Shown here: piece after piece, positions 44,556 to 56,486 of the stretch
Numbering within the stretch: the stretch's first letter is position 1
Layout of the letters: each line of letters begins with the position of its first letter
NCBI RefSeq assembly: GCF_040869045.1
Contig: NC_090319.1
Span: 49,634,779-49,698,778, forward strand
Origin: Eurosta solidaginis
Lineage: Eukaryota; Arthropoda; Insecta; Diptera; Tephritidae
Direction: 5' to 3'
DNA: 64,000 bases
Notes under the pieces: model-generated
What the model was told of the DNA's origin: nothing
Database searches by the model: none
Seen by the model: the letters and a program-made list of their open reading frames with translations, nothing else
Made by a program: the position numbers and the translations under genes

Positions 44556-44743
44556 GCCGATTCTGTGATGTTGGTTACTTTCAGGAATATGATATGGTCG
44601 GTCGTTTCAGTTTCATTCATCCTAATATTAAAGCCTGAATTTGGCACCTCCACATCCGATGTGCCAGCTGCCGAAGCAGAGGGATTGTGTCGCAAATGCT
44701 GGTTACCCCGTGGAGAATAGTTTCCGTTATCGTTTTGATCCAT
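44552..44743 (-). CDS. RTE LINE short ORF1
   Basis: 63 codons, MDQNDNGNYSPRGNQHLRHN through KVTNITESA. No known domain; hydrophilic with acidic and Asn-rich parts. Its TGA overlaps the ATG of ORF2 in the sequence ATGA (44552-44555). Small ORF1s overlapping ORF2 are known in RTE elements. The overlap suggests termination-reinitiation for ORF2 translation (inference). It could be non-functional leader sequence. Confidence 0.55.
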   Translation of the reverse strand: MDQNDNGNYSPRGNQHLRHNPSASAAGTSDVEVPNSGFNIRMNETETTDHIIFLKVTNITESA

Positions 44744-44967
44744 GCTAGAATATTATTTAAATTTCAATCAGCGAGTGATGAGTTCACAGATTGCTCGAAG
44801 CAGGCCGCTCCTTACATGGAGAACAGACGCCCACCTGCCGGCTACTCGGCTCCCAAAGAGGCGACAGGATTTTTTTTTTTTTTTGTACTTTGGTTTATTA
44901 ACGAAGTGTCCTTCTTCGGCCTGTGTGGTCCGCGGGATATATTTGATTTCTCTCCTAGTAGGTTCCT

Positions 44968-45306
44968 AAGTTATGTTCAAAGTTTCAGCTATTTTTGTTA
45001 TCAGAAATTTACTTTAGACTGGAAAGAAAATACACCTGATTCTTGTTACGGTGAGCTGAAATTTCAGCAAAATTAATATTTACTTGTATATATTTACTCT
45101 AAAAAAAGTTAAGTACATATAGTACAAAAGCTAAATTGTTCGCACGGGACACGTATGAAATTCAGTTTTTAAATATTAATTTTCTCATCTCTTTTCAGAA
45201 AATCCCTTGTTACGGTTTTTTAAAGCATTGTTTAGTTGTTTAATATTCAAGAAACTTAGGCTTATGCTTATGTAGTTCTTCTCTAATTATTATTTTTTAT
45301 TAAATT
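44968..45306. other. unassigned spacer
   Basis: AT-rich; nothing recognised. Confidence 0.3.
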
Positions 45307-47285
45307 AACAAGGAAGGCTAAGTTCGGGTGTAACCGAACATCACATACTCAGCTGACAGCTTTGGAGACAAAATAAGGGAAAATCACCATGTAGGAAAAT
45401 GAACCTAGTGTAACCCTGGAATGTGTTTGTATGACACATAAAAGGGAGTAGGCCATAGTTCTATAGGTGGACGTCATTTCGGGATATCGCCATAAAGGTG
45501 GACCAGGGTTGACTCTAGAATGTGTTTGTACGATATGGGTATCAAATGAAAGGTGTTAATGAGTATTTTAAAAGGAAGTGGGCCATAGTTCTATAGGTGG
45601 ACGCCTTTTCGAGAAATCGCCATAAAGGTGGACCAGGGGTGACTCTAGAATGTGTTTGTACGATATGGGTATCAAATGAAAGGTGTTAATGAGTATTTTA
45701 AAAGGGAGTGGGCCTTAGTTCTATAGGTGGACGCCTTTTCGAGATATCGGCATAAAGGTGGACCAGGTGTGACTCTAGAATGTGTTTGTACGATATGGGT
45801 ATCAAATAAAAGGTGTTAATGAGTATTTTAAAAGGGAGTGGGCCTTAGTTCTATAGGTGGACGCCTTTTCGAGATATCGGCTTAAAGGTGGACCAGGTGT
45901 GACTCTAGAATGTGTTTGTACGATATGGGTATCAAATTAAAGGTATAAATGAGGGTTTTAAAAGGGAGTGGCCTTTAGTTGTATATGTGAAGGCGTTTTC
46001 GAGATATCGACCAAAATGTGGACCAGGGTGACCCAGAACATCATCTCTCGGGTACCGCTAATTTATTTATATATGTTATACCACGAACAGTATTCCTGCC
46101 AAGGGCTTTTGATTTCGCCCTGCAGAACTTTTTCATTTTCTGCTACTTAATATGGTAGGTGTCACAGCTATTTTACAAAGTTTTTTCTAAAGTTATATTT
46201 TGCGTCAATAAACCAATCCAATTACCATGTTTCATGCCTTTTTTGTATTTGGTATAGAATTATGGAATTTTTTTTGTTTCATTTTCGATATCGAAAAAGT
46301 GGGCGTGGTCATAGTCGGATTTCGCTCATTTTTAATAAAAAGATAAAGTGAGTTCAGGTAAGTACGTGAACTAAGTTTAGTAAAGATATATCGATTTTTG
46401 CTCAAGTTATCGTGTTAACGGCCGAGCGGAAGGACAGACGGTCGAATGTGTATAAAACCTGGGCGTCGCCTAAACCGATTTCGCCCATTTTCACATAAAA
46501 CAGGTGTCGTCATAGAAGCTATACGCTTACCAAATTTCACAAGAATCGGTAAATTTTTGTTCAACTGATGGCATTAAAAGTATTCTAGACAAATTAAATG
46601 AAATAGGGCGCAGCCACGCCCATTTTTAAATTTTCCTTTATTTTTGTATTTTGTTGCACCATATCATTACTGGAGTTGAATGTTGACATAATTTCCTTAT
46701 ATACTGTAAAGATATTAAATTTTTTGTTAAAATTTGACTTTTAAAATATTTTTTTTTTAAGTGGGCATGTTTGTTATCCGATTTTGCTAATTTTTCTTTA
46801 GCACATATGTATATAGTAATAGGAGAAATTCCAATTTCATCATGATATCTTCAACGACTGCCAAATTACAGCTTATAAAACTTTTAAATTACCTTCTTTT
46901 AAAGGTGGGCGGTGCCAAGCCCATGGTCAAAAATTTTACTAATTTTCTATTCGACGTCATAAGGTCAACCCACCTACCAAATTTAATCGCTTTATCCGTC
47001 CTTGGTAATGAATCATCGCAGTTTTTCGGTTTCCGAAATTTTTGATATCGGTAAAGTGGGCGTGATTATAGTCCGATTTCGTTAATTTTAAATAGCGATC
47101 TGAGATGAGTGCCCAGGAACGTACATACCAAATTTCATCAAGATACCTCAACATTTATGAATGAATAAATGAATTTCTTTATTCGCCCAGATCATTTTGA
47201 TATATAGAAGTCTATATCTATATCGATTAGTTTATGCCGTTACAGGGTACCGTTATGCGAACAAAATTAATATAATAAGGAGAGC
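45307..47285. repeat. long AT-rich interspersed repeat (copy 2)
   Basis: Begins AACAAGGAAGGCTAAGTTCG with the palindrome TTCGGGTGTAACCGAA and tracks copy 1 (8384-10530) along its length, without the SINE insertion. It holds about four roughly 129-bp tandem units at 45440-45990, against about 2.5 in copy 1. The right terminus is shorter than copy 1, lacking the final GCTCAGCTGAGTAT. Confidence 0.8.
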
Positions 47286-47892
47286 AGAAATCGGTCAATA
47301 TTTATGATTTTCCATGGAATGCTCGTAGTACTCATGGACGTTGCCAGCGGCATATAAGATGATACCGAGTATTCTAGAGACACGATCACTGGAAATTTCT
47401 ATATCAGCTCAATTCACATTGGCGGTATCGATGAAGCGCCAATTAATGATTATATTGAAGAATTTTTGTTCATTTTCCTTGCGACAACTTTTAAATATTT
47501 AGTGTTAATGCACGTTCGTATATAGATATGTATATATGTATGTATGTAGACTTGTGTTTAGCGATGCAAAGTTTGTAGTCCAAGCGCTCGACTGTTCGCT
47601 GTTGAGCGACTGGCAAAAAAAAAACCCTAAATCATTACACCTTTCTATATTTTATTTGTTACATCTTTTAGGTAAAGATTTTGTAGCGTCAATCTTTCTA
47701 CTCCACTTCAACAATGTGCTGCATGATGAATGCATGTAACAAAACAAGAAAATCTACCCAGTAAAAACTGACGTTTGTAAGCAATAATGAATACTGGTTC
47801 TATTCCTAATAGATAAACCTCATACGCCTTGTAATAACGCGTTATTTCAGGCTTAATAACGCTACAAATAGGTCTTATCACTAAGGTAAATA
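47286..47892. other. unassigned spacer
   Basis: No gene recognised. Confidence 0.3.
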
Positions 47893-48095
47893 CACTGAAA
47901 GAAAAAGACTGGTAAAATCAACAGAAATACGGTCAATTCAACCGAAATTTCTGTAAATTTTTATCCATCGCAACAAGATGTTGAATCAACTGCGCACAAA
48001 TCGTTGATTCGTAATTGACCGTTTTAGTAGTCAAATGAACAAAAAAAGTTGCTGCGACAGCTTTGTATGAAAGTACCTATCTTGCCATATAAATA

Positions 48096-48418
48096 AATAA
48101 ATTTATTTATCCTTGCGGCCTTGAGCTCAATAATTAACCAGAAAGTTAAGATAAACTTATAAGGCTATTAACAAAAACCCAAAAAATAAATAAATGTAAG
48201 GCGCGATAACCTCCGAAGAGATTTTAGGTCGAACTTCTCTTCCAATTTGCGTCGTGCTCCTTTTTAATTTTTCTTACAAATTGGCGGGACGCGACCTACT
48301 TGTTTTATGCCGACTCCGAAAGCTTGTTTCTAAAAATTTGATGTTGCTTTTCCCGGGGTGTGAACCCAGGGTCTTCGGTGTGGTAGGCGGAGCACGCTAC
48401 CATCACACCACGGCGGCC
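48096..48418 (-). mobile_element. SINE-A, full-length copy with 12-bp target duplication
   Basis: The minus strand begins GGCCGCCGTGGTGTGATGGT with B-box GGGTTCACACCCCGGG, then the body (GACGCAAATTGGAAGAGAAG) and an A/T-rich tail. Flanked by GCCATATAAATA at 48084-48095 and 48419-48430. Defines the family length as about 320 bp. Confidence 0.9.
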
Positions 48419-48484
48419 GCCATATAAATACGTAAATATGTGAATACATAAATGTAGCAAGCATGCGTACATATACATACATAT

Positions 48485-48938
48485 TGTGATGATTATGAGT
48501 GACACTAAGTGATACATCCCTACTCTGATGCTAAGTAAATGAAGTCACAACAACAATAAAGCAGACAGTCACTTGTATCTACATAAACAAATCAATCATT
48601 ATGTCTACACATATGTAGGTACACGCAGCTGAGACGCAAGGCACAACCACATGCATATATCTGAGATACTCCTGAAAGTATGCAATGAGAGAAGCTATAA
48701 AATCGTGCAATTGTAGTTAAGCACGCAATCTGTTGGGCAATAGAAGAGTTTCATTTGAGCTATCAATCAGTTTGGTTATTAAGCAAGCTATTCGTTGCAA
48801 AGTATAAGTGTTATTGTGAAGTACTTTAATAAAGGCCATTTTTCCATTATTCAATATTGGAGTTATTTATTCAACAGTTTAGCGATACGAACGTTGGCAG
48901 AAGACTGCAAATAAGGGGAATTGCAGTAAATTCGTTAC
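48485..48938 (+). repeat. solo LTR of the retrotransposon family
   Basis: TGTGATGATTATGAGTGACA to AATTCGTTAC, flanked by CATAT and AATAT. It lacks part of U3 relative to 4285-5228. AATAAA lies at about 48830. Confidence 0.82.
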
Positions 48939-49974
48939 AATATGAATAGAGAAATGAAAATAGTAGTCACAAAACTGATTCTCAATTCTTTCAGTTGCAA
49001 CTCAGCTCATTCTCAGTTTCTTCTCTCGCATGTAGTTGCCTCACTTGATTGTTTCGGACAAAACTTGTAGTATAAATGTTTGACGTAACATTTTAAAAAG
49101 GGAACTTGTAAGTTATAGAAAAGTAAAGAATATCAAATCGCAGGAAGGTAATTCACCACTGGAGTAATTTTACATGTAATTCGGCAAGTTAAATTTTCGT
49201 AACACTTTAAGTTGAAACGATTCCAAAACAACTCAAACTTTTATTTTGTCGGAAACATCAACAATATAAAAGGATGTTTTTTTATTATCTTATTAGATTC
49301 GTTCGCGTGAGTGAAAATTCATAAAAACTTTAACAAAATGTTACTAACTTTGGAAAAATCCTGTTCGTTCAAGCAAAACCTTTGCAACAAGAGGGCGCAA
49401 TTTTGCATTTAGCTTGGACGAGAAGTTGCAAAATTGTACCCGAAAATAGGTGTCCCGGTGTCTCATAATTTTTTGCACAGTAAATTCAAAAAAGGGTTTT
49501 CGTTTTGTATTGATAACTGCAAAACTAGTTTTTTTATTGTTTTCCCATTTTGTGTGTTTTTGCGATTTGATGGTTTTTTTTAACAAGTGGCACCATCGTC
49601 ATAAGTACAAAGTAGAGAGCGCAGTGAGCGTAAAATTCTCTTTGAAATTTGCTCATGTATTGACAGTTGATCGCCGTTGAAATGACTTGTAAGATCAGTT
49701 GTGTTAACAGAAAAATCAGTTAGATTGCTTAGGAATCTGTCAATTTAAAAAAATCTTGTTAACTTAAGAGCAACAATTTCTCTTCTGTTGAAATGACTAA
49801 ACTAATTTGTTCGCTTGACTAAGAACTCGGTCGAACTAACCATAATTCGATCAATTTCCGTTAAGCCAAGAACAACAGAACCGATTTGTTGATTTTACTA
49901 GCACCATTTCTTTCAGTGTGTGGCCCAAAACTTAACATGATAATATTTTTAAGGAAACTGGATTTTATTTTACT

Positions 49975-51063
49975 CAGCGTGCTTTGCACACAGAGTATAC
50001 TAACTTTGATTGGATACCGGTTGGTTGTACAGGTATAAAGGAATCGAGATAGATATAGACTTCCATATATCAAAATTATCAGTATCGAAAAAAAATTTGA
50101 TTGAGCCATGTCCGTCCGTCCGTCCGTTAGCACGATAACTTGAGTAAATATTAAGATATCTTCACCAAATTTGGTACACTAGCTTATCTGGACCCAGAAT
50201 AGATTGGTATTGAAAATGAGCGAAAATTTTGGAAAACACAAAAAACCTGATAATTTAGTAAATAATACACCTAGAATGTTGAAATTTGACATGTGGACTC
50301 ATATTGAGACTCTTGATAAAAATCTGGAAAAAATTTTAAAATGGGAGTGGCACCGCCCACTTGTGATAAAATCAATTTTACAAATATTATTAATCATAAA
50401 TCAAAAATCGTTAAACCTATCGTAACAAAATTCGGCAGAGGTTGCGTTTACTATAACGAATGTTTTGAAGAAAAATTAACGAAATCGGTAAAGGACCACG
50501 CCCACTTTTATATAAAAGATTTTTAAAAGGGTGGTGGATGAAAATAATAAGCAATATCTTAGCGAAAAAGAGCTTTATATCAATGGTATTTCCTTTCCCA
50601 AGTGGATTTATAACAATAAACAGGAAAAACTTCAAATTTAAAAAAATGGGCGTGGCACCGCCCTTTTTCTGACTAAGCAACTTTCTATGTTTCGGGAGCC
50701 ATAACTCGAAGAAAAATTAACAGATCTTAATGAAATTGGGTACACAGATTTCCCCTATAGCAGGAAATACTACTAGTAAAAATGGACGGGATCGGTTAAA
50801 GACCATGGCAACTTAGATATAAAACAAGTTTAAAAGGGTCGTAGACTAGAATAATAAGCTATAAGTTAGCAAAAAATAGTTTTGAATCAATGATATTTCA
50901 CTTATCAAGTTTTATTGTCAGAGGAAATGTGGAGACATTTGTTTTAAACGGACGGTTGCACGTGTTATGTAGAAAAGTAATTTATCTGAAATGAAATGTG
51001 CAATTGAAGCTCACGCTGAGTATATAATGTTCGGTGACACCCGAACTTAGACACCCTTACTTA
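49975..51063. repeat. AT-rich interspersed repeat (short form, copy 1)
   Basis: From ACTCAGCGTGCTTTGCACAC to TTCGGTGACACCCGAACTTA and CACCCTTACTT. The right end is the inverted form of the terminus of 8384 and 45307. Contains GTCCGTCCGTCCGT and ATGGGCGTGGCACCGCCC-type segments. Very similar to 61700-62832. It abuts the broken 3' side of LINE-1. Confidence 0.8.
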
Positions 51064-51996
51064 TTAGATCTAAATTAAGTGATTCTTTATTGGTCGTCCT
51101 AGATAAAACCATGAACTTAGTTTTATTAACGTTAAGATTGAGTTTATTATTGCAAAGCCATCTAAACAATGAGTCCAAATCTTCTTGCATATTGCTCCTT
51201 GCTATTGAAATGTCCGTTTCATATACTTCAAGTAGCGCATCATCTGCAAACAACCTGATTTTACTATATTTCAGTGCTGATGATATATCGTTTATGTAAA
51301 TGTTGAACAGGATTTGTGCTAATACCGACCCTTGTGGTAAGCCTATGTCCATTTGTGCCTCGGATGAGACTACTTACTCGATGGTTGTTCTTTGTTTCCG
51401 ATCTAATAAGAAGCTTCTAAACCACTGCAACTCATTTTCCATTATACCAATTTTTTGTAGTTTATCGAGCATTATATTCCTATCAATTGTTTCGAACGCT
51501 CTTTTCAGGTCAATGAAAACTGCTACTATATGTTTTTTTAGACCCAGTTCTTTCCAGCTAGATATGATGTAATTTAACGTCGTCTCGCAAGAGTGTCTTT
51601 CTCGGAAACCGGATTGTTCCTTTATAAGGATTTTATTATTTTCCAATTAATTAACCAGTTGATTTTTTATTACAATTTCCAGAATTTTTCTATGCTCGGC
51701 AATGTACTTATCGGTGTTAGTTCCTCTGCCATTATTGAGTCTTTTACTTTCCTAATTGGTACTATTGTCGAAATTTTCCACATGTCTGGCACTACTCCAG
51801 TAGCCATGGATTTGTTTATAGCGTTTGCATAGAAGAAACCCATGTACGATATCGAATCTTTAATTACGCCTTCTGAAAGAACAATTTTCCCTCCAGTTTT
51901 ATTTTTGAACCTTTTTGTTATAAATATAAAACATCCTCAACCGTAATTTCTTCGAATTTTAAACATGATCATTTGAACAACTTCAATTTCCCTGTT
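51064..51996 (-). pseudogene. LINE-1 reverse transcriptase region
   Basis: Minus-strand frames give ATGVVPDMWKISTIVPI (about 51810), EQSGFRERHSCETTLNYI, VAVFIDLKRAFETIDRN (motif A), DIGLPQGSVLAQILFNIYIN (motif B) and IRLFADDALLEVY (motif C), then NKLNLNVNKTKFM. At least two breaks. It continues across the LTR element at 55261, and its zinc-knuckle ORF1 is at 56487. The 3' part is cut off by the repeat at 51063. Confidence 0.9.
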
Positions 51997-52001
51997 TATA
52001 T

Positions 52002-52478
52002 TGTGACGAATATTAGCAACACTAAGGGATACTATCATCTCTAAGCCAATACTAAGAAGTGACTTGTATGCACATCAACAAATCAATCATTATGTTTATA
52101 CATATGTCCATACAAGCAGCGGAGAGCAACGCACAAACACATGCATATATCTGAGATACTCCCAAAAGTATGCAATCATCTGTGGAAGTATCACTCACAT
52201 ATACACGCGCATGTGGCTACGTGAGAAGCTATAATAATCGTGCATCTGTAGTTATAGCTGAGAAATTTTATAGCTGGTAACTAATTTAAATTCTAGAAAC
52301 GCCTAGAAGTATGCGAACGAGGAGATCACAGAGTATAAAAGGAGGTAAAGCTGAGAATCAGTGATCAGTTTGATTTAAGCACGTTATCTGCCGAGAAGTA
52401 GAAGTGTTATTGTGAAAGTAGTATAATAAAGACCATTTTGCATTATTGAATATTGGAGTTATTTATTCATCAGTTTAG
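52002..52478 (+). repeat. 5' LTR, 3'-truncated
   Basis: Matches 54782-55200 and lacks the last roughly 60 bp (from GATTCGAACGTTAGCAGAAG to GTTAC). TATA box at about 52334 (GAGTATAAAAGG); AATAAA at about 52426. Confidence 0.88.
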
Positions 52479-52485
52479 CTAGATC

Positions 52486-54060
52486 ATGTTTAAAATCTTT
52501 CATCTTGATGGCGTGGAAACAACAAAAATGGAAGAGACAGTTACGAGCACAGACTTGAACACGATTTTGGCTGCAATATCTGCTCAAAAATCGACAGTGT
52601 CATCTCAACTGGCAGAACAGAAGACATATATGGCATCACAATTGGAGATACAGGAGGCACGCATTGCAGAAATGTCGTCAGAAATCACATCGAAGATTGA
52701 AGCACAAGAAACGCGCATTTCAGAAATGTTGTCACAAATATCAACCGAATGGGATCCCAACTGGAATCGCAGGAAACCCGTATAACATAACAATTGGAAG
52801 AACAGAAGACATATTTGGCATCTCAACTGGAAGCGCAAGAGGCACGTATATCTGAAATGTCGGCAAAAATTTCGGAACAGCTATCATCGCAGCTCTTTGT
52901 GAAACTGGAAGAGCAGGATGCAAAAATTTTACAACTCGAGGACTAAATTGATGCCGAGATAGAAGCGTTAAAAGGTCATATGGAGCAGTTACAACTAAAC
53001 CGCCCAGCTGTGCCAGCGAGCAATCCGAAGGTAAAAACTCCATCTTTTGACGGCTCTGTTTCCATTCCAGGTATTTAAGCTGCAATTTGAGAAGACGTCA
53101 GCAGTGAACAACTGGAATGCGGAAGATAAAGTTGCTGCACTGTTCGTGGCATTGAAAGGGCCTGCAGCGGAAATCTTACAGACCATCTCAGAGTACGAAC
53201 GTAACAGTTATGAAGCGTTGATGGGCGCACTAGAGAGGCGAGAGGAAATCGAGCATAGGAGACAGATATACAAAATGGTGTTACTGATCCGCTTCCAGAG
53301 GGCTGGAGTTTGCGTCGGATGTTGAAAGGCTGGCACATTTAGCGAATGCGGACGCACCCGTGGAATACACCGAAAACGTAAAAATTCAGAGCTTTATTAA
53401 TGGAATACGGGATGTCGAAACGAAGCGAGCGACATACGCAAAACCAAAACCTACATTCTCAGAAACGGTATCACATGCTCTGATTCAGGAAACAGCGGCG
53501 CTTCTGGGTAAGCCAGTTTTCAAAGCACGCCGTGTGGAAGTAGAATGGCCAGAGAGGGTAGACGCAATTTTGGAAGTTTTAAAACAAACGCAACAAACGA
53601 ATAATGGTGCAATCAAATGTTTTAAGTGTGGAAAGGCAGGGCACATTGCACGTTATTGCAGCACCGGTCCTGGTAGTTCCAACTTGGCTGGTCGAAAACG
53701 TAAAGCTGGAGGAGATAAGCAAGAGCGAGTCAGATGTAAAGATCGAAAACTTGCCCCAGCTATTGAATGTCCTGTGATATCTATCTCGCAAATTGGAAGA
53801 AACTCGAGCAGTCTTACCGTCAAAGGAAATGTGGATGGCAAGGAGCGTGTACTGACTGTAGATACGGGCGCATCTCATTCCTCAATCCGATCTGACTTCG
53901 TCAACAGGAGAGTAAAACCGTTACCTGGAGCAAGGTTGCGTACGGTCACAGGCGAGTATAACAAAGTCCAAGGAGAAGTGCTATGTGAGGTCTGGTCACG
54001 ATTCTACACAAATTCGTTGTGGCGGAGATCGTTGTTGAAGTCATATTGGGAGTGGACTTC
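52486..54060 (+). pseudogene. Gag and protease region, frameshifted
   Basis: The first frame starts MFKIFHLDGVETTKMEE, homologous to the middle of the gag at 1-1040 with the SAP domain lost, and repeats QKTYMASQLEIQEARI coiled-coil blocks. A frame change follows, then FKLQFEKTSAVNNWNAEDKV and, at 53360-54064, NVKIQSFINGIRDVETKRAT with the CCHC zinc knuckle CFKCGKAGHIARYC (53618-53659) and the aspartic protease active site VDTGASHSS (DTG codons at 53871-53879). The second protease half ILGVDFL is in the next frame (54040-54062). Multiple frameshifts make it inactive. It shows what lies beyond the window edge in the intact gag copy. Confidence 0.88.
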
Positions 54061-54780
54061 TTAGTTGACCATAACATAAGAATCGACATGCAGAGAAGGA
54101 TTATGCGCTATAAGAACCAGGATATACCAATTAACTTCAGTTTGAAAAAAGGGTTCAGCAGTAAGCGAGTGCAGGTGGAGGAGATTCAACAGAGACCACA
54201 AAAGTCAAAGAAAGTAAAGCGGGCAAAGGTTAATGGAATGAATGGGCCAAACAAATCAAAACCCAAGGTACCCGCGAGAAAAACACTGGCATTGACAAAC
54301 CCTAATGGATGCAGTAAAACGAACGAGAGAATTTCCCAGAAAGAATGCAAGGGTGGTTTCAAGCCAGCGCGCACTACTGTTGTGAAACGTCAAGACGATA
54401 CTGATGATGCAAAGTCAATCCTTCAAGATCAAGCTCTGCGAAGTAGTTCTTCATTGGCCAAAGAACATAGTGTGAGGGAGCGGTCCAGGATAATGAGTAG
54501 TAGGATGAAACACAGGTACGACAAGAACATTAATTCGGAAGGTTTCTTGGAGGGAGATTTGGTACTGCTATACAACCCTCACCGGCGGAAAGGTGGTCCA
54601 TCCAAATTTGGTGCAGTTGGGAAGACCCGTGCAGAGTTGTGAAGAGGATCAGTGATGTCATATACCGCATACTAACAATTGTGAAACCACGAAATAGAAG
54701 GGTGGTTCATTTGGAGAGGCTAGCAGCGGTTAGATCGGGAGATTTGTCTGATCGGGACGATCAGACTAAGGTGGAGGGCA
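54019..54780 (+). pseudogene. Protease end fused to integrase C-terminal tail
   Basis: The frame begins in the protease (EVILGVDFLVDHNIRIDM) and then, after a Lys-rich stretch, reads RMKHRYDKNINSEGFLEGDL and VLLYNPHRRKG, typical of the C-terminal part of Ty3/Gypsy-type integrases. A frame change follows and RRVVHLERLA ends the region just before the 3' LTR. The catalytic polymerase is absent, so this copy could only move in trans. Confidence 0.8.
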
Positions 54781-54781
54781 G

Positions 54782-55260
54782 TGTGACGGATATTAGCAAC
54801 ACTAATGGATACTATCATCTCTAAGCCAATACTAAGCAGTGACTTGTATGCACATCAACAAATCAATCATTATGCCTATACATATGTCCCTAAATAGGCA
54901 ATCATCTGTGGAAGTATCACTCACATATATACGCGCATGTGGCTACGTGAGAAGCTATAATAATCGTGCATCTGTAGTTATAGCTGTGACATTTTATAGC
55001 TGGTAACTAAGTTAAATTCTAGAAATGCCTAGAAGTATGCGAACGAGGAAATCACAGAGTATAAAAGGTGGTAAAGCTAAGAATCAGTAATCAGTTTGAT
55101 TTAAGCACGCTATCTGTCGAGAAGTAGAAGTGTTATTGTGAAAGTAGTCTAATAAAGACCATTTTGCATTATTGAATATTGGATTTATTTATTCATCAGT
55201 TTAGTGATTCGAACGTTAGCAGAAGGTTGTAAATAAGCGAAATTTCCCAAAATTCGTTAC
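54782..55260 (+). repeat. 3' LTR
   Basis: TGTGACGGATATTAGCAACA to AAAATTCGTTAC; complete at the 3' side. Internal similarity to the 5' LTR is high apart from a deletion of about 70 bp near 54890. Confidence 0.9.
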
Positions 55261-56460
55261 TATATCAACAATGCTATCGATGAAGAAGGAGTTCAATGCA
55301 TCAGCAATATCGTGAGGTGTATCATATGTCACACCCTTTACGATCACTGTCAAGATCTTTTCTTGTGGCCCTGTTAAGTTTACAGCATGCTTAAGGTGCT
55401 TCCACATTAGATTGCTATCTGAACAATTGATATCAATATTATTCTCCATGTATTTAATCTTTTTAAATTTGATTAATTTTTTGAAGTACTTCCCGATCAT
55501 GTTATATTCGGTATAGTCACCCATTGTTCTAGCTTGTGAGTGCAGCCGATATTTCAGTTTATTCAATTCTTGGCCATACCATTTATTTCTTAACTTTACG
55601 GTACTGGGCTTTTCAAATGTTAGTGCTCCCATACATTCCAGTAAACAAGCATTTATATAGTTACCATGTCGCTCACATTCATGGTTCTTATTAAGCTGAG
55701 ATGGCAATTCCTTCGTCGTCAAATTATCGACAGAATAATTCTCCCAGATGTTGATGTAATGACTCTTCGTAACGGGTTTGAATTATTTACTTTCAAAGTA
55801 AATGAAATAGTTTCGTGATCGGATATTCTGTGGTCTTCAAGATTTACACAGGACAGTATATCAGCGTTTGCATACAATAAATCTAATTTTGTTTGGGAAG
55901 TTTCCGCGACTCATGTATTGAAATTTATTTTTTGTTTCATTGCGCTACGTGCACACATTTCATTCAGTTTGTCGCTACTCGAAGAATTGATATTTAAGTT
56001 TATATTGAAATCTCAAACTACATAAAAGGGAATTCGTACTTGATTCTAATACTTCTGTTAAAATGCTCTCGATGTGATTTAGAAATTCACTGTCGCTAGA
56101 ACTTGGGGAATGATACAACACACATATTTGCTACTTAATGCCCATTTTCTTTAATTTTACTATAGCACACCGTACATTTCTATCAATTGATCTATTAAGC
56201 CTGACTTTGTACTCGATTTCCCTTTTCAGTAATAAAACTACCCATCCCGTATATCTGCTATGAGAGTCGCAACGAATTAGTGTATACGGTGCAATATTAA
56301 TTTCAGAATCAAGAATATCTGAAGTTATACGTGTTTCTGAACATAAAACAATGTCCGGATGCACTTCTTCTATCATTCTTCGAACTCCGCTTTATTTGCT
56401 AACAAACTACAAATATTCTAGTAGACACATTTCAAATCAAAAATCTTTATTACAGGGCTA
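55261..56460 (-). pseudogene. LINE-1 endonuclease and linker, broken
   Basis: Minus strand: IEEVHPDIVLCSETRIT (endonuclease with the ETR catalytic motif), YTLIRCDSHSRYTGWVV, several breaks over 55720-56130, then WYGQELNKLKYRLHSQARTM and SNLMWKHLKHAVNL, leading into DIADALNSFFIDSI, which is cut by the LTR element at 55261. This is the standard LINE linker between endonuclease and RT. Confidence 0.82.
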
Positions 56461-56486
56461 GTATGTCTTGGTTGCTAAAAAGCAAC

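Larger units (their letters stand above)
41581..44955 (-). mobile_element. RTE-type LINE, full length, 3375 bp
   Basis: Bounded by the perfect 12-bp duplication TAGTAGGTTCCT (41569-41580 and 44956-44967). On the minus strand: a 5' UTR of about 210 bp, a short ORF1 (44743-44552), a long ORF2 (44555-41601), and a 3' tail of only about 20 bp rich in GAT/GAG triplets, the microsatellite-type tail usual for RTE elements. ORF2 is broken by just one stop. Clade call rests on the endonuclease and RT motifs resembling BovB/RTE proteins. Confidence 0.93.
47893..49920. mobile_element. inverted-repeat element holding a SINE and an LTR
   Basis: ACACTGAAAGAAA and GTAAAATCAAC at the left are matched inverted by GTTGATTTTAC and TTTCTTTCAGTGT at 49889-49920. 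Interior sequence near both ends is similar in style (TCAACAGAAATACGGTCAAT against ATTCGATCAATTTCCGTTAA), though weakly. The SINE at 48096 and the solo LTR at 48485 were inserted later. No transposase frame is seen. Confidence 0.6.
52002..55260 (+). mobile_element. internally deleted LTR retrotransposon inside LINE-1
   Basis: 5' LTR from TGTGACGAATATTAGCAAC (52002); 3' LTR 54782-55260. Target duplication TATAT at 51997-52001 and 55261-55265. The 5' LTR end, primer site and SAP-coding start are deleted: the LTR breaks off at CAGTTTAG (about 52478) and joins the gag sequence that corresponds to residue about 50 of the frame at 1-1040. RT, RNase H and most of the integrase are missing between about 54150 and 54480. 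Gag, protease and the integrase tail remain. Confidence 0.9.
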
